Assembly (NCBI GenBank): GCA_029782025.1
Contig: JAKOVR010000052.1
Span: 1 to 64,000 of the forward strand
DNA length: 64,000 nt
Source of the DNA: Actinomycetes bacterium
GTDB lineage: Bacteria > Actinomycetota > Acidimicrobiia > Acidimicrobiales > Acidimicrobilacustridaceae
Direction: 5' to 3'
Every line of letters begins with the position of its first letter. The stretch's first letter is position 1. Below are positions 45,117 through 54,137 of the stretch, in pieces. The position numbers were made by a program, and so were the translations under genes. A model generated the notes under the pieces. The model worked only from the letters and a program-made list of their open reading frames with translations, made no database searches and was not told the DNA's origin.

Positions 45117-46831
45117 CGCGAGGTGGCCTTCCTGCGGAGGGGACGGGCGCTGCCGTTGCGCTTGGGTGCGGCCCCGGACGAGGACGGTCGGGCGGCCTTG
45201 GCCGTGACGGGGCGACCCGTGGCCTTGGTCGACGTGGTGCGGGGGCCGGGCCGGGCGGTGCCGCGCTTCGGCTGGCGCGAGGTCGACGCCGCCCGCTTGG
45301 CGGCCGGACCGGTCGGCTTGTGGGCGCCGCTCACGGGCCGGCCGGAGGCGGTGCGGGGCTGGGGCTTGGTCGGCAACGGATCGCGGCCGGTGGCGGTGGT
45401 GCGGGTGGCGGCGCGCTCGGCGGCGGCGGTGTCGCGCTTGGCCTTGCGTCGGGCCGCGCCGCTCGGTCGCCGTTGGCCGTCCTCGAGGGGCGGACGCTCG
45501 GTGTCGGTGCGGGCCGTCCGGTCGGTGCGGGCCGTCCGGTCGGTGCGCGGCGTCCGGTCGGTGCGGGGCGCTCCCGGGCGGGGAGGACGGGGAGCTCTGC
45601 GGTCGGCGTTGCGGCGTTCCAGCGTCCCGACCGCGTCCTCGACCGAGCTCGCCACCGCGGTCGCCCTGGCCGTCGCCCGAGCAACGGGCGCCGGGGCCTC
45701 GACCCGCAGCACCTCGGGCGTGGCGTCGGTGAGCCCCGGCTCGTAGCCGAGGGCCTTCTGGAGCCGGCCGACCTCCTTGACCTGGTCCGGGGCGACGAGG
45801 CTCACGACCGCGCCGGCGGCACCGGCACGGGCAGTGCGGCCGGAGCGGTGGACGTAGTCCTTGTGGTCGGCCGGCGGGTCGTAGTGCACCACGCAGGCCA
45901 CGCCGTCGACGTGGATGCCGCGGGCGGCGACGTCGGTGGCCACGAGGGCCTGCACCTCGCCCTTGTGGAAGGAGCGCAGCGCCTTCTCGCGGGCCACCTG
46001 GGACCGGTCGCCGTGGATGGCGGCACCGCGGATGCCGCGCTGGTCGAGGAGCTTGAGCACGCGGTCGGCGCCGCGCTTGGTGCGGCAGAACACCACGGTG
46101 GGCCCGGCGGTGCTGATGATCTCGCTGGTGAGGCGGAGGCGGTCGGTGCGCTCGGCCGACCAGAAGAAGTGGTCGGCCTTCGACATGGCGTCCTGCTCAC
46201 CGTGGGCCGGGCCGATCTCGTGGCGGACCGGCTCGTGCTGGTAGCCGCGGATCAGCGCGTCGACGTCGCCGTCGAGGGTGGCGGAGAACAGCAGGGTCTG
46301 GCGCCGGGAGGTGCACTGGTCGAGCAGGCGCTTGACCTCGGGCAGGAACCCCATGTCGGCCATCCGGTCGGCCTCGTCGATCACGACCAGCTCCACGTCG
46401 CGCAGGTCGACGTGCCGGCGGCCGATCAGGTCGGCCAGGCGGCCGGGACAGGCCACGGCGATGTCGACGCCGCGGGCCAGGGCCTTGGTCTGGCGCTCGA
46501 AGCCGACGCCACCGTAGAACGCCTCGACCCACGGGCCCTTGGGCTTGGCCAGGAGCTGCAGTTCGCGGCACACCTGGGACGCGAGCTCGCGGGTGGGGAC
46601 GAGGACGAGGGCGCGGGGGCGCTTCGGGTGGGCCCGCTCGATGCCGAGCACGAGGGGGATGCCGAAGGCGATGGTCTTGCCGGATCCGGTGGGGGCACGG
46701 CCGCAGATGTCGCGGCCGGCCAGCGCGTCGGGGATGGTGGCGGCCTGGATGGGGAAGGGATCGGTGACGCCACGTTGGTGCATGGCCTCGGCCATGCGGG
46801 CAGGGACGCCGAGGTCGGTGAAGGAAGGCAC
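45113..46831 (-). CDS. DEAD-box RNA helicase with basic repeat tail
   Basis: A 572-residue helicase. All motifs are visible: Q motif [18 protein letters not shown], Ia PTRELASQV, Ib [40 protein letters not shown]. Residues from about 385 form a long basic, Thr/Pro/Ala-rich tail with (R/A)RTD repeats, probably an RNA-binding extension. It unwinds structured RNA, likely in ribosome assembly or cold adaptation given its coupling to typA. GTG start with GGAG eight bases upstream. A structured leader of up to about 200 bases precedes it. Confidence 0.95.
45503..45574 (-). repeat. Four tandem 18-base repeats in the helicase tail
   Basis: Units GTCGGTGCGGGCCGTCCG (plus-strand reading) occur four times, the first two identical, encoding the Arg-Thr-Asp-rich tail of the helicase. 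Confidence 0.8.
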
Positions 46832-47071
46832 GAAGAGCTCCGGGTGGCCGCGCGGCGCGGCCGGCAGGGGGTCGGATGGATCGGCGACAAGAGGCGGGTC
46901 ACCGTGTGAGGGGATCGACCCGGCGCAGGCACCGGAACCATCCGGGGGGCGGGGAGCACCTGCTCCCGATCCCCGGCTCGCCGCTCAACGCATGCCTCTT
47001 CGCGCTGATCAGGCCGATCTGGACCGTGACACCCTAGCGGTTGACGTGCCGAAAACGCGAATCGTTGTGCC
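46832..47071 (-). promoter_or_regulatory. Structured leader and promoter region of the helicase-typA operon
   Basis: This 240-base gap holds no gene. On the minus strand a -10 candidate TAGGGT lies near 47030. Two strong inverted repeats follow in the presumed leader: GGGAGCA/TGCTCCC (46952-46967) and GGCCGCGC-C-GCGCGGCC (46846-46862), the second ending seven bases before the GGAG ribosome site. The upstream HxlR gene ends at 47072, so read-through from it is also possible. Confidence 0.5.
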
Positions 47072-47728
47072 TCACGCCGGCGGAGAGAGCGGCTGCACCA
47101 GCGGTCGGGCCGGCACCAGCAGCCGGCGCGCCCGCTCGACCTCACGGCGCTGGCCTCGGCGCACCGCCAGCGTCGTGAAGTCGAGCACACCGGCGGCCAC
47201 GCCCAGCACGGCATCGCCCGTCCCCGCCAGCACGACCGCGGCTCCGGGCTCGGAGGCGGGGCCGGCGCCCACCTCCACCGTGCCGCCCCCCGCGCGCACG
47301 TGCAGGACGCCGCCCTCGACCTCGAGATCGAGGGCGATGTCCGGGCCGGCGTCCCGCCGGGCCGGGATGAGCGACCGGAGCCCCACCACGAGCCAGTGGG
47401 GTCGGAACTGGTCCGTCGACGCCCGCTCGAGGAGGCCGGGGCCACCCCAACGGGCCAGGGCGAGCACCGCCGGTTCGAGGTCCTGGCCGCGATCGGTCAG
47501 TGCGTAGACCCCTCCCCGCGCCGGTCCGGCGCGGGTCACGACCCCCGCCGCCTCGAGCTGGTGGAGGCGGTCGGCCAAGAGGTTGGTGGCGATGCCGGGG
47601 AGGCCGTCGAGCAGCTCGCCGTACCGGCGCGGTGCCACCAGGAGCTCGCGCACGATGAGCAGGGTCCAACGGTCCCCGACCACATCGAGGGCCCGGGCGA
47701 GGCCGCAGTAGTGGTCGTAGGGGCGCAT
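47072..47728 (-). CDS. HxlR family regulator with SCP2-like C-terminal domain
   Basis: A 218-residue protein. Residues 5-100 form the HxlR winged helix: YCGLARALDVVGDRWTLLIVRELLVAPRRYGELLDGLPGIATNLLADRLHQLEAAGVV read in pieces. From about 130 an SCP2 sterol-carrier-like fold follows (IALDLEVEGGVLHVRAGGGTVEV ... VVLAGTGDAVLGVAAGVLDF), which could bind a hydrophobic ligand and act as the sensor. The start is leaderless: TAGGAT exactly at -12 to -7. A perfect 8-bp inverted repeat lies between it and the divergent hydrolase, so it probably controls both. Confidence 0.88.
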   Translation of the reverse strand: MRPYDHYCGLARALDVVGDRWTLLIVRELLVAPRRYGELLDGLPGIATNLLADRLHQLEAAGVVTRAGPARGGVYALTDRGQDLEPAVLALARWGGPGLLERASTDQFRPHWLVVGLRSLIPARRDAGPDIALDLEVEGGVLHVRAGGGTVEVGAGPASEPGAAVVLAGTGDAVLGVAAGVLDFTTLAVRRGQRREVERARRLLVPARPLVQPLSPPA

Positions 47729-47734
47729 GCCCGC

Positions 47735-47740
47735 ATCCTA
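47735..47740 (-). promoter_or_regulatory. TANNNT -10 box of the HxlR gene
   Basis: TAGGAT on the minus strand at -12 to -7 of the ATG at 47728. Confidence 0.6.
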
Positions 47741-47756
47741 CACGGGTCGGTCCCGG

Positions 47757-47777
47757 TCACTTGAGAAAGTCAAGTGA
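47757..47777. promoter_or_regulatory. HxlR operator between divergent genes
   Basis: Perfect inverted repeat TCACTTGA-GAAAG-TCAAGTGA. It sits at about -29 to -49 of the HxlR gene and -19 to -39 of the hydrolase gene, covering the -35 regions of both leaderless promoters. Confidence 0.7.
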
Positions 47778-47795
47778 GCGTGACACACTGGGCCG

Positions 47796-48626
47796 ATGCA
47801 CGTCAACGCCTACGGTCCGACCGATCCGTCCGCCACCTTCGTCCTGCTGCACGGCTTCCCCGGTGGCGCCGACGACTGGCGCCCCGTGGCCGAAGCCTTG
47901 GCCGAGGGCGGATCCCGAGTCCTCGTGCCCGATCTCCTGGGCTTCGGAGCCAGCCCTCGGCCCGGCTCCTTCGAGGGGCTGTGGACGGGCGCGCAGGCCG
48001 ATGCCGTGGCGGCGGCGCTCGACGCCGGCGGGGTGCGGTCGGCGGTCGTGGTCGGGCACGACTACGGCGGGCCGGTCGCCGTCACCCTGGCCGACCGCCG
48101 CCCCGATCTCGTCGGCGCGTTGGTCCTGGCCAACACCAACATCTTCCCGGACACGCCGGTGACCCTGCCGCTCAGCCTGGTCCGACTGCCCCTGCTGGGC
48201 TGGGTGGCCGAGCGGTTGCTGTTCTCCGCGCCGTCGCTGGCGATGCTGGCTGGACGTCTCGCCGTTTCACCGGACGTGCGGCTGCACGCCAACGACCGCT
48301 CGGAGGCCAGGTCGATCAGGATCCTCTTCGCCGGCGTGCTCCGCCAGCTGGCCGACCTCTACACGCCGATCCTCGAGGCCGCCGGACGCCTCGCCGTCCC
48401 GACCCTGGTGCTGTGGGGCGCCGGTGATCCGTTCTTCGACGTGACCCAGGGCCGCCGGACGGCGGACGTGCTCGGCGCGCGGTTCGAACTGCTCGACGGT
48501 GTCGGCCACCTCCCGCCGGCGGAGGCGCCCGACCGAGTGGCAGCGTTGCTCACCGGCTGGAGGGACGAGATCGCGGCCGGGGATCCGTCGGCGCCAGTCG
48601 GACCTGATCAGGTCGCGAGCTCGTAG
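47796..48626 (+). CDS. Alpha/beta hydrolase, epoxide hydrolase/haloalkane dehalogenase-like
   Basis: A 276-residue alpha/beta hydrolase. The nucleophile is Asp89 in VVGHDYGG, as in epoxide hydrolases and haloalkane dehalogenases, with the oxyanion block LLHGFPGGADDWRPV and the catalytic His in GVGHLPPAEAP; an acid is in LWGAGDPFFD. A cap region lies between (LPLLGWVAERLLFSAPSLAML). It should hydrolyse an epoxide, alkyl halide or similar xenobiotic. CACACT ends at -7 of the ATG as a weak -10 box. It is divergent from HxlR and probably induced by the same hydrophobic ligand (inference). It overlaps the convergent membrane protein by 19 bases. Confidence 0.88.
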   Translation: MHVNAYGPTDPSATFVLLHGFPGGADDWRPVAEALAEGGSRVLVPDLLGFGASPRPGSFEGLWTGAQADAVAAALDAGGVRSAVVVGHDYGGPVAVTLADRRPDLVGALVLANTNIFPDTPVTLPLSLVRLPLLGWVAERLLFSAPSLAMLAGRLAVSPDVRLHANDRSEARSIRILFAGVLRQLADLYTPILEAAGRLAVPTLVLWGAGDPFFDVTQGRRTADVLGARFELLDGVGHLPPAEAPDRVAALLTGWRDEIAAGDPSAPVGPDQVASS

Positions 48627-50293
48627 ACGGTCATGGCCTCGGCGGGATCGTCGACGCGCAGGAGGAGCCCGTAGGCGGTGTGGGCGCGGTCGAGCTCGGC
48701 TCGGCGGTCGGGCGCGAGGGCCCGGCGGTCGACGACGACCCAGCCCACCCCGCGGGCGCGCAGGGCGGCGAGACCGTCGGCGTCGGGGAAGGTCTGCATC
48801 GCGGCCTCGAGCCGCTCGTAGTCCGCGGGGAACAGCCCGGAGTAGCCGTTGACGAGCGGGTGGCCGTGGTCGAGCCCTTGGAGCATCCACCGCGCCGTCG
48901 GTTCGTAGTCCTCCACGTCGCCGGAGGCCGGGAAGGGCACCATGGCCACGGCGTCGGCCGTGTCCCGATGGTGGTCGCGGAGGTAGCCGATCCACGCTGC
49001 GTCGCTCGACGGCACGTCGACCACCCGGCCGGTCGGGAGCGCCGTCTCCACCAGCGACAGCGCCACCACGCCGACGACGACGGCCCGCAGGCCGGACGGC
49101 CCACGGCGCCACTCGCGGTCGATGGCCGGGGCGGCGAGGCCGACCAGGAACACCTGGGTGAGCGCGCCGAAGCGGAAGGGGCTGCGCAGGCTGGCGAAGC
49201 CCGGGACGTGGTCCCGCAGCAGGGCGTAGAGGTTCACCCCGCCGATGCCCAGGTGCGACCCGAAGCTCAGCGCGAACGCGGCGAGGGCCCCGGCCCCGAG
49301 GAACGCGCCGGCCCGGCGCCGCCCGGCGTCGCGGGCCAGCAGGACGGCGCCGTAGCCGGCCCCGAGCAACACGACCGTGCCGGGCCAGAGGGCGTGGACG
49401 TCGGGATCGCCGAGGCGGGTCGACGGCATCGGCGAGAGGCCGGGTCGGTCGACGTCGAGGTGCAGCCAGTTGCCGGCGTCGGCGCTCTGCTGCTCGAGGA
49501 GGCGATCGGAGCGCCGGTAGCCGTCGGTGACCTGCTTCTGGGTGAGGAGGAAGGGCAGGGTGGTGACGGCGAACACCACGGCGCCGACGGCCAGGCCGAC
49601 GACGCGGTCACGGGTGAGGAGGCGGCGGCTGAGCAAGGCGAGGGCGGCCAGCGGCACCACCACGCCGGCGAAGAGCCCGTAGTAGCCGCAGGTGAGGAAG
49701 GTCGCGGCGAACCAGGCGCCGGCGGCGACGCCGTCACGGCGCCGCCCGTCCTCCGCCCACGCCAGCACGGCGTCGGCCAGGAAGAACAGGGGGAACACGG
49801 CCACGAGCTGGAGCACCCCCAGCTCGTCGGCCACGAAGGGCAGGCCCTGGGCCATGAGGCCGGTGAGCATCGCCGGGACGGGTCCGGCGCCGAGCCGGCG
49901 GGCCAGGCGGGCCCCACCGAGGCCGTTGAGCACGACCATCAGGAGGACGACCAGGTTGTAGGCCAGCGTCGCGTTCCCGGTGACGGCGGCGAGGGGGGCG
50001 GCGACGAGGCCGGTGAGGGGCTGGGCCTCGGACAGGGCGAAGGCCCCGGGGGTGGGGTGGAAGATGGGGGCGTCCCAGTAGCCGGCGAGCAGGTGCCCGA
50101 GCCGGTCCTGGTTCCAGCGCAGCGTCCACAGGTTGAACCACGGCACGGTGGCCACGGGTTCGATGCCGGCGGGGAGGGCCGAGGGGAGGTGCAGCACCGT
50201 CGGCCAGGTGAGGCCCACGGCGGCGACCAGGTGGGCGGGAGCGACCTGACGCGGCGTCACGGATCGGTTTAGGTCCGGCACATGCCCCCCCAT
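48608..50293 (-). CDS. Polytopic membrane protein, probable GT-C-type glycosyltransferase
   Basis: A 561-residue protein with about ten hydrophobic segments (LTGLVAAPLAAVTGNATLAYNLVVLLMVVLNGLGGARL, LQLVAVFPLFFLADAVLAW, TCGYYGLFAGVVVPLAALALL, VVGLAVGAVVFAVTTLPFLL and more) and a C-terminal soluble part of about 150 residues. The layout, with an early loop DRLGHLLAGYWDAPIFHPTPGAFALSEAQPLTG, resembles GT-C enzymes that use polyprenyl-phosphate sugars. No family name can be assigned. The start is uncertain: ATG 50293, or GTG at 50281 or 50260. It is divergent from a GT4 gene, which supports an envelope-glycan role. Confidence 0.78.
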   Translation of the reverse strand: MGGHVPDLNRSVTPRQVAPAHLVAAVGLTWPTVLHLPSALPAGIEPVATVPWFNLWTLRWNQDRLGHLLAGYWDAPIFHPTPGAFALSEAQPLTGLVAAPLAAVTGNATLAYNLVVLLMVVLNGLGGARLARRLGAGPVPAMLTGLMAQGLPFVADELGVLQLVAVFPLFFLADAVLAWAEDGRRRDGVAAGAWFAATFLTCGYYGLFAGVVVPLAALALLSRRLLTRDRVVGLAVGAVVFAVTTLPFLLTQKQVTDGYRRSDRLLEQQSADAGNWLHLDVDRPGLSPMPSTRLGDPDVHALWPGTVVLLGAGYGAVLLARDAGRRRAGAFLGAGALAAFALSFGSHLGIGGVNLYALLRDHVPGFASLRSPFRFGALTQVFLVGLAAPAIDREWRRGPSGLRAVVVGVVALSLVETALPTGRVVDVPSSDAAWIGYLRDHHRDTADAVAMVPFPASGDVEDYEPTARWMLQGLDHGHPLVNGYSGLFPADYERLEAAMQTFPDADGLAALRARGVGWVVVDRRALAPDRRAELDRAHTAYGLLLRVDDPAEAMTVYELAT

Positions 50294-50300
50294 CTAGCGT
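50291..50300. promoter_or_regulatory. Overlapping divergent -10 boxes
   Basis: TAGCGT (50295-50300) stands at -13 to -8 of the GT4 ATG. The minus-strand hexamer TAGATG (50296-50291) overlaps it by two bases and points towards the membrane protein gene. The minus-strand box is imperfect and does not fix that gene's start. Confidence 0.4.
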
Positions 50301-50307
50301 CGGGCCG

Positions 50308-51588
50308 ATGCTCGGCGAGGAGGAGGCGCAACCGCACGCGGGAACGGGGTCGCCGCTGCGGATCGCGCTCCTCGGCTACCGGAGCGACCCCCGGTCTGGC
50401 GGGCAGGGCGTGTACCTGCGCCACCTGAGCCGCGAGGTGGCGGCGCTCGGCCACCGGGTCACGGTGCTCTCCGGCCCGCCGTACCCCGCCCTCGACGAGG
50501 GGGTGGCCCTCGTCGAGCTGCCGAGCCTCGACCTGTACCGGGAGGGGGGTCCCTTCCGCAACCGGTCGTGGGCGGCGATCCGCACCTGGCCCGACGTGGT
50601 CGAGTTCGCCACCATGTTCGCCGGGCAGTTCCCCGAGCAGCGGACCTTCTCCCTGCGGGCGGCCCGGTGGCTGCGGGCCCATCGGCGCCACATCGACATC
50701 GTGCACGACAACCAGTGCCTCGGGGTGGGCCTCGAACACCTCCGGCGGGAGGGGTGGCCGGTGGTCGCCACCATCCACCATCCCCTCACGGTGGACCTCC
50801 GCGTCGCCCTCGACCACATCGACGACCCGCGGTGGATCCGGTCGATCACCCGGTGGTACGGGTTCCTCCCGATGCAGGCCCGTGTGGCCTCGTCGCTGTC
50901 GCGGGTGCTCACGGTGTCGCACGCGTCGCGGGCCGACATCATCGAGCAGATGGGGGTGGCGCCGGCATCGGTGTCGGTCGTGCCCGTCGGTACCGATCCC
51001 GCCCGGTTCCGGCCCCGACCCGAGGTGGCGCGGGTGCCCGGGCGCATCATGACCACGGCCAGCGCCGACGTTCCCCTCAAGGGGCTGGTGCACCTGCTGG
51101 AGGCCGTGGCCAAGCTGCGCACGGAGCGCTCCGACGCGCACCTGCTGGTGGTGGCCCGGGCCCAGCCGGCCGGGCCCGTGGCCGACGCCATGGAGCGGTT
51201 CGACCTGCACGGTGCCGTGGCGTTCGTGTCCGACCTCACCGACGAGCAGCTCGTGCGGGCCTACGCCGAGGCCGAGGTGGCGGTGGTGCCCTCGCTCTAC
51301 GAGGGGTTCGGCCTCCCCGCCGTGGAGGCGATGGCCTGCGGTGTCCCGGTGGTGGCCACCACGGGCGGGGCGCTCCCCGAGGTGGTCGGGGCGGACGGGG
51401 TCGCCGGCCTGCTGGTGCCGCCGGCCGACGCCGGCGCGCTGGCCCAGGCCATCGGGACCGTGCTCGACGATCCGGAGCTGGCCCGTCGGCTGGGGGTGCA
51501 GGGGCGCCAGCGCGTGCTCGACCGCTTCACCTGGCGGCGGTGCGCCGAGGCCACGGTGGCGCACTACCGCGACGTGCTCGGGTCCTGA
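50308..51588 (+). CDS. Glycosyltransferase family 4 protein
   Basis: A 426-residue GT-B enzyme. The N-terminal half binds the acceptor (RIALLGYRSDPRSGGQGVYLRHLSREVAALGHRVTVLSG). The C-terminal half holds the sugar-nucleotide site with VPVGTDPARFRP, DVPLKGLVHLLEAVAKL and the EX7E motif EGFGLPAVE, then GGALPEVVG. It should transfer a sugar to an envelope polysaccharide or lipid. TAGCGT lies 8-13 bases before the ATG and no ribosome site is visible. It is divergent from the GT-C-like gene; the donor sugar is unknown. Confidence 0.93.
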   Translation: MLGEEEAQPHAGTGSPLRIALLGYRSDPRSGGQGVYLRHLSREVAALGHRVTVLSGPPYPALDEGVALVELPSLDLYREGGPFRNRSWAAIRTWPDVVEFATMFAGQFPEQRTFSLRAARWLRAHRRHIDIVHDNQCLGVGLEHLRREGWPVVATIHHPLTVDLRVALDHIDDPRWIRSITRWYGFLPMQARVASSLSRVLTVSHASRADIIEQMGVAPASVSVVPVGTDPARFRPRPEVARVPGRIMTTASADVPLKGLVHLLEAVAKLRTERSDAHLLVVARAQPAGPVADAMERFDLHGAVAFVSDLTDEQLVRAYAEAEVAVVPSLYEGFGLPAVEAMACGVPVVATTGGALPEVVGADGVAGLLVPPADAGALAQAIGTVLDDPELARRLGVQGRQRVLDRFTWRRCAEATVAHYRDVLGS

Positions 51589-51608
51589 CCGCGGCCGGTG
51601 GTCCCGGC

Positions 51609-53066
51609 TCACGGGTCGAGCGTGGGGACGGCCTGGGGTGACGGGATCTGGGGGAGCGGTCCCTTGTTGATGGCGGCGCTGACCTTCTCGACCTGGACCT
51701 TGGTGTCGGGCAGCGACGGCACGCTCGGGTCGGGCGGCGTGGCGAGGTCGAAGGCGACCGTGAGGTCGGCCATCGTCTCCCGGCGCCAGGCCGACAGGTT
51801 CGGCACCTCGACCCCGAAGCGGGTCTCGAGGAACCGCAGGACCGACGTGTGGTCGAAGGTCTGGCTGGCCACCCGGCCCTTGTCGCTGCGGGCCCGCGCG
51901 AACGGCGAGACGATGATGGTCGGGATGCGCCCGCCGCACCCGATGGGCTCGGGCTCGGTGCCGCCCGGGATCGTCACCCACTCGTCGGGGGTCCCCGGGG
52001 CGGGCACCGGTGGGGGGACGTGGTCGAAGGCGCCGTCGGTCTCGTCGTAGGTGAGGATGAACGCCGTCTTGGCCCACACCTTCGGGTTGGCCAGCAGCGC
52101 ACCGAGGAAGCCGGCGGTGTAGTCCTCGCCGAGGGCGGGCGCCCAGATGGGGTGCTCGCTCTTGGCCTCCGGCGCCACGATCCAGCTCACCTGCGGGAGG
52201 TTGCCGGACGCGACGTCGGCGGTGAAGTCGGCGAGCGTGCGGTTGGCGATGGCGTTGTCGTACAGGGGATCCCCCGGCTTGGCGTCGAGGTAGCGCTGGT
52301 AGTACTTCACGACGTTGTCGTCGTAGTCGTCCTGCTCGTGGTAGATCCGCCAGGAGACGCCGGCCTTCTGGAGACGCTCGGGGTAGGTGTCCCAGCGGAA
52401 CCCCTTGCCGTTGTTGTCGACGACGGGGCCGCCGCCCGTGCCCCGCGGGTCGATCGTGCCGGTCATCGCCATGTGCCGGTTGGGGAGCGTCGGGCCCATG
52501 ACCGAGCAGAAGAATCGGTCGCAGAGGGTGAAGTGGTCGGCGAGGGCCCAGTAGTAGGGGATGTCGACCCGCCGGTAGTAGGGCAGCGCCCGGGGGCCGT
52601 TGACCTTGGCGAAGCCGTCGAGCTTCCCGCCGTTCCAGCTGGCGTGCATGCCCTGCCACAGGTGGTTGCTCCCGCCCAGGGCCTGCCCGGCGCTGTCGAG
52701 GCTGCGCACGTGGAAGGGCAGGATGTAGCCGTCCGGGTGCTGGTCGGTGGGCTGGTACCAGAGGGGCTTGCCGTTGGCCTGGATCAGCACGTCGGGGTCG
52801 GCGAAGCCGCGGACGCCGGGGCGGGTGCCGAAGTACATGTCGAAGGAGCGGTTCTCCTGCATGAGGATCACGACGTGCTCGATGTCGGTCAGCTTCCACG
52901 CCCCGGCCCCTGCGCCGGTCCCGGGCGTCGACGCCGCCGCCGTGGTCCCGGCCGCGGCCCCACCGGGCCCCGATCCCGAGCCGCTCGACGAGCACCCGGC
53001 CAGGAGCCAGCCGCCGGCCAGCGCCGCCGCACCACCCAGGACGTCACGACGGGAAGGTTGCGCCAT
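51609..53066 (-). CDS. Tat-exported phosphoesterase lipoprotein (phospholipase C family)
   Basis: A 485-residue acid-phosphatase/phospholipase C family protein. The N-terminus SRRDVLGGAAALAGGWLLAGC combines a twin-arginine motif with a lipobox (Cys25), so it should be a folded, lipid-anchored enzyme on the outer face of the membrane. The catalytic domain has HVVILMQENRSFDMYFGT (metal and nucleophile region), PTLPNRHMAMTG, DETDGAFDHVPPP and TFDHTSVLRFLETRFG, the family's metal-binding blocks. Substrate: phospholipid or another phosphodiester. TACCCT exactly at -12 to -7 of the ATG marks a leaderless start. Confidence 0.92.
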   Translation of the reverse strand: MAQPSRRDVLGGAAALAGGWLLAGCSSSGSGSGPGGAAAGTTAAASTPGTGAGAGAWKLTDIEHVVILMQENRSFDMYFGTRPGVRGFADPDVLIQANGKPLWYQPTDQHPDGYILPFHVRSLDSAGQALGGSNHLWQGMHASWNGGKLDGFAKVNGPRALPYYRRVDIPYYWALADHFTLCDRFFCSVMGPTLPNRHMAMTGTIDPRGTGGGPVVDNNGKGFRWDTYPERLQKAGVSWRIYHEQDDYDDNVVKYYQRYLDAKPGDPLYDNAIANRTLADFTADVASGNLPQVSWIVAPEAKSEHPIWAPALGEDYTAGFLGALLANPKVWAKTAFILTYDETDGAFDHVPPPVPAPGTPDEWVTIPGGTEPEPIGCGGRIPTIIVSPFARARSDKGRVASQTFDHTSVLRFLETRFGVEVPNLSAWRRETMADLTVAFDLATPPDPSVPSLPDTKVQVEKVSAAINKGPLPQIPSPQAVPTLDP

Positions 53067-53072
53067 CCCCGC

Positions 53073-53078
53073 AGGGTA
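53073..53078 (-). promoter_or_regulatory. TANNNT -10 box of the phospholipase C gene
   Basis: TACCCT on the minus strand at -12 to -7 of the ATG at 53066. Confidence 0.6.
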
Positions 53079-53096
53079 GAACGTGCCGGGGGAGCC

Positions 53097-54137
53097 CTAC
53101 GGGACGGTGACCCGCACGTCGGTGAAGCCGGCGTGGCCGTCGGAGAGCAGGGCGATCCGCCCGGCGCCGAAGGTGCCGTCGCTGGCGTTGGCGGCAGTGG
53201 CCCCGGCGACGGAGCACGACAGCGAGGAGCCGGAGGCCCGGAACGTCATGTCGTAGAACGTGCTGGCGGTGAAGGCGTGGCCGACCGACGCGAGGACCGT
53301 GGCCGAGCCGTTCTGGAACCGGCCGACGAGCAACTGGTGGTTCGGCAGGTCGACCTTGCAGAACAGGTAGTTGTCGGCGTCCTGGTAGCGCAGGCCGAGC
53401 CCGGCCCGGATCACCGCGGGGTCCATCTTGAACCGGGCGCGGACGGTGACGTCGCCCCAGGCCGCGCCGGCCGACGCCCGGCTCTCACCGGTGCCGGTGG
53501 CGCCGTAGAAGGGGCCGTCGGCGGTGTTCATCACCGACCAGCTGCCGGAATCGGTGGTCCAGCGGCCGGCGCCGCCGGAGAAGTCGTCGAAGAACACCTC
53601 CCCGGCGACGGTGGTGGGGGTCGTGGTGGTCGGGGCCGGCGTGGTGGTCGTCGGTGCCACCTTGGTGGTGGACGTCGTGGCCGGGCCGGCCTTGGCGGTC
53701 GTGGTCGTCACGCTCGGGCCCGGGGGCAGGCTGGTGCTGCCCGGCGGCGCCGGCGCGGTGCTGGTCGTGGTCCCGGGTTCACCGGCCGTGGAGGTGGGGC
53801 CGTCGGTGGCGGCCGGGCCGGTGGCCGTGGTCGTCGGGCTGGTCGAGCCCCCGGTGGTGGGCGCCGATGTCGGGGGAGCGTGGGTGGTGTCGACCAGCTC
53901 GTCGCCGCCCCGCCGGGTGGCCGAGAACAGGAGGAGCAGGGCGGCGACGACGGCCGCACCGGCGAGGACCCACTGCGGGCCGCCCCACGCCGGGGCGCGG
54001 CGAGTGGCCTGCAGGTCGGCCAGGGTGGTGTGGGCCAGTCGCGGAGGGACGGGCTCCCGCTCGAGGTCGGTGAGGTAGGCGTCGAGCCGCTCGGTGAGCG
54101 GGTCGGGGCCGGCGCCGGGATGGGACGGTTCAGGCAT
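53097..54137 (-). CDS. Membrane protein with extracellular LamG-like domain, probable anti-sigma partner
   Basis: A 346-residue single-pass protein. A cytoplasmic part of about 53 residues (LTERLDAYLTDLEREPVPPRLAHTTLADLQATRR in pieces) precedes one membrane helix (WVLAGAAVVAALLLLFSA). A Thr/Pro/Ser linker runs from about residue 80 to 175, and a concanavalin A/LamG-like domain follows (FFDDFSGGAGRWTTDSGSWSV ... GLGLRYQDADNYLFCKVDLPNHQLLVGRF) to the end. Its start overlaps the ECF sigma gene by 8 bases, the usual sigma/anti-sigma arrangement. There is no HxxxCxxC zinc motif, so it would be an atypical anti-sigma factor; the sensing role of the extracellular domain is inference. Confidence 0.75.
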   Translation of the reverse strand: MPEPSHPGAGPDPLTERLDAYLTDLEREPVPPRLAHTTLADLQATRRAPAWGGPQWVLAGAAVVAALLLLFSATRRGGDELVDTTHAPPTSAPTTGGSTSPTTTATGPAATDGPTSTAGEPGTTTSTAPAPPGSTSLPPGPSVTTTTAKAGPATTSTTKVAPTTTTPAPTTTTPTTVAGEVFFDDFSGGAGRWTTDSGSWSVMNTADGPFYGATGTGESRASAGAAWGDVTVRARFKMDPAVIRAGLGLRYQDADNYLFCKVDLPNHQLLVGRFQNGSATVLASVGHAFTASTFYDMTFRASGSSLSCSVAGATAANASDGTFGAGRIALLSDGHAGFTDVRVTVP

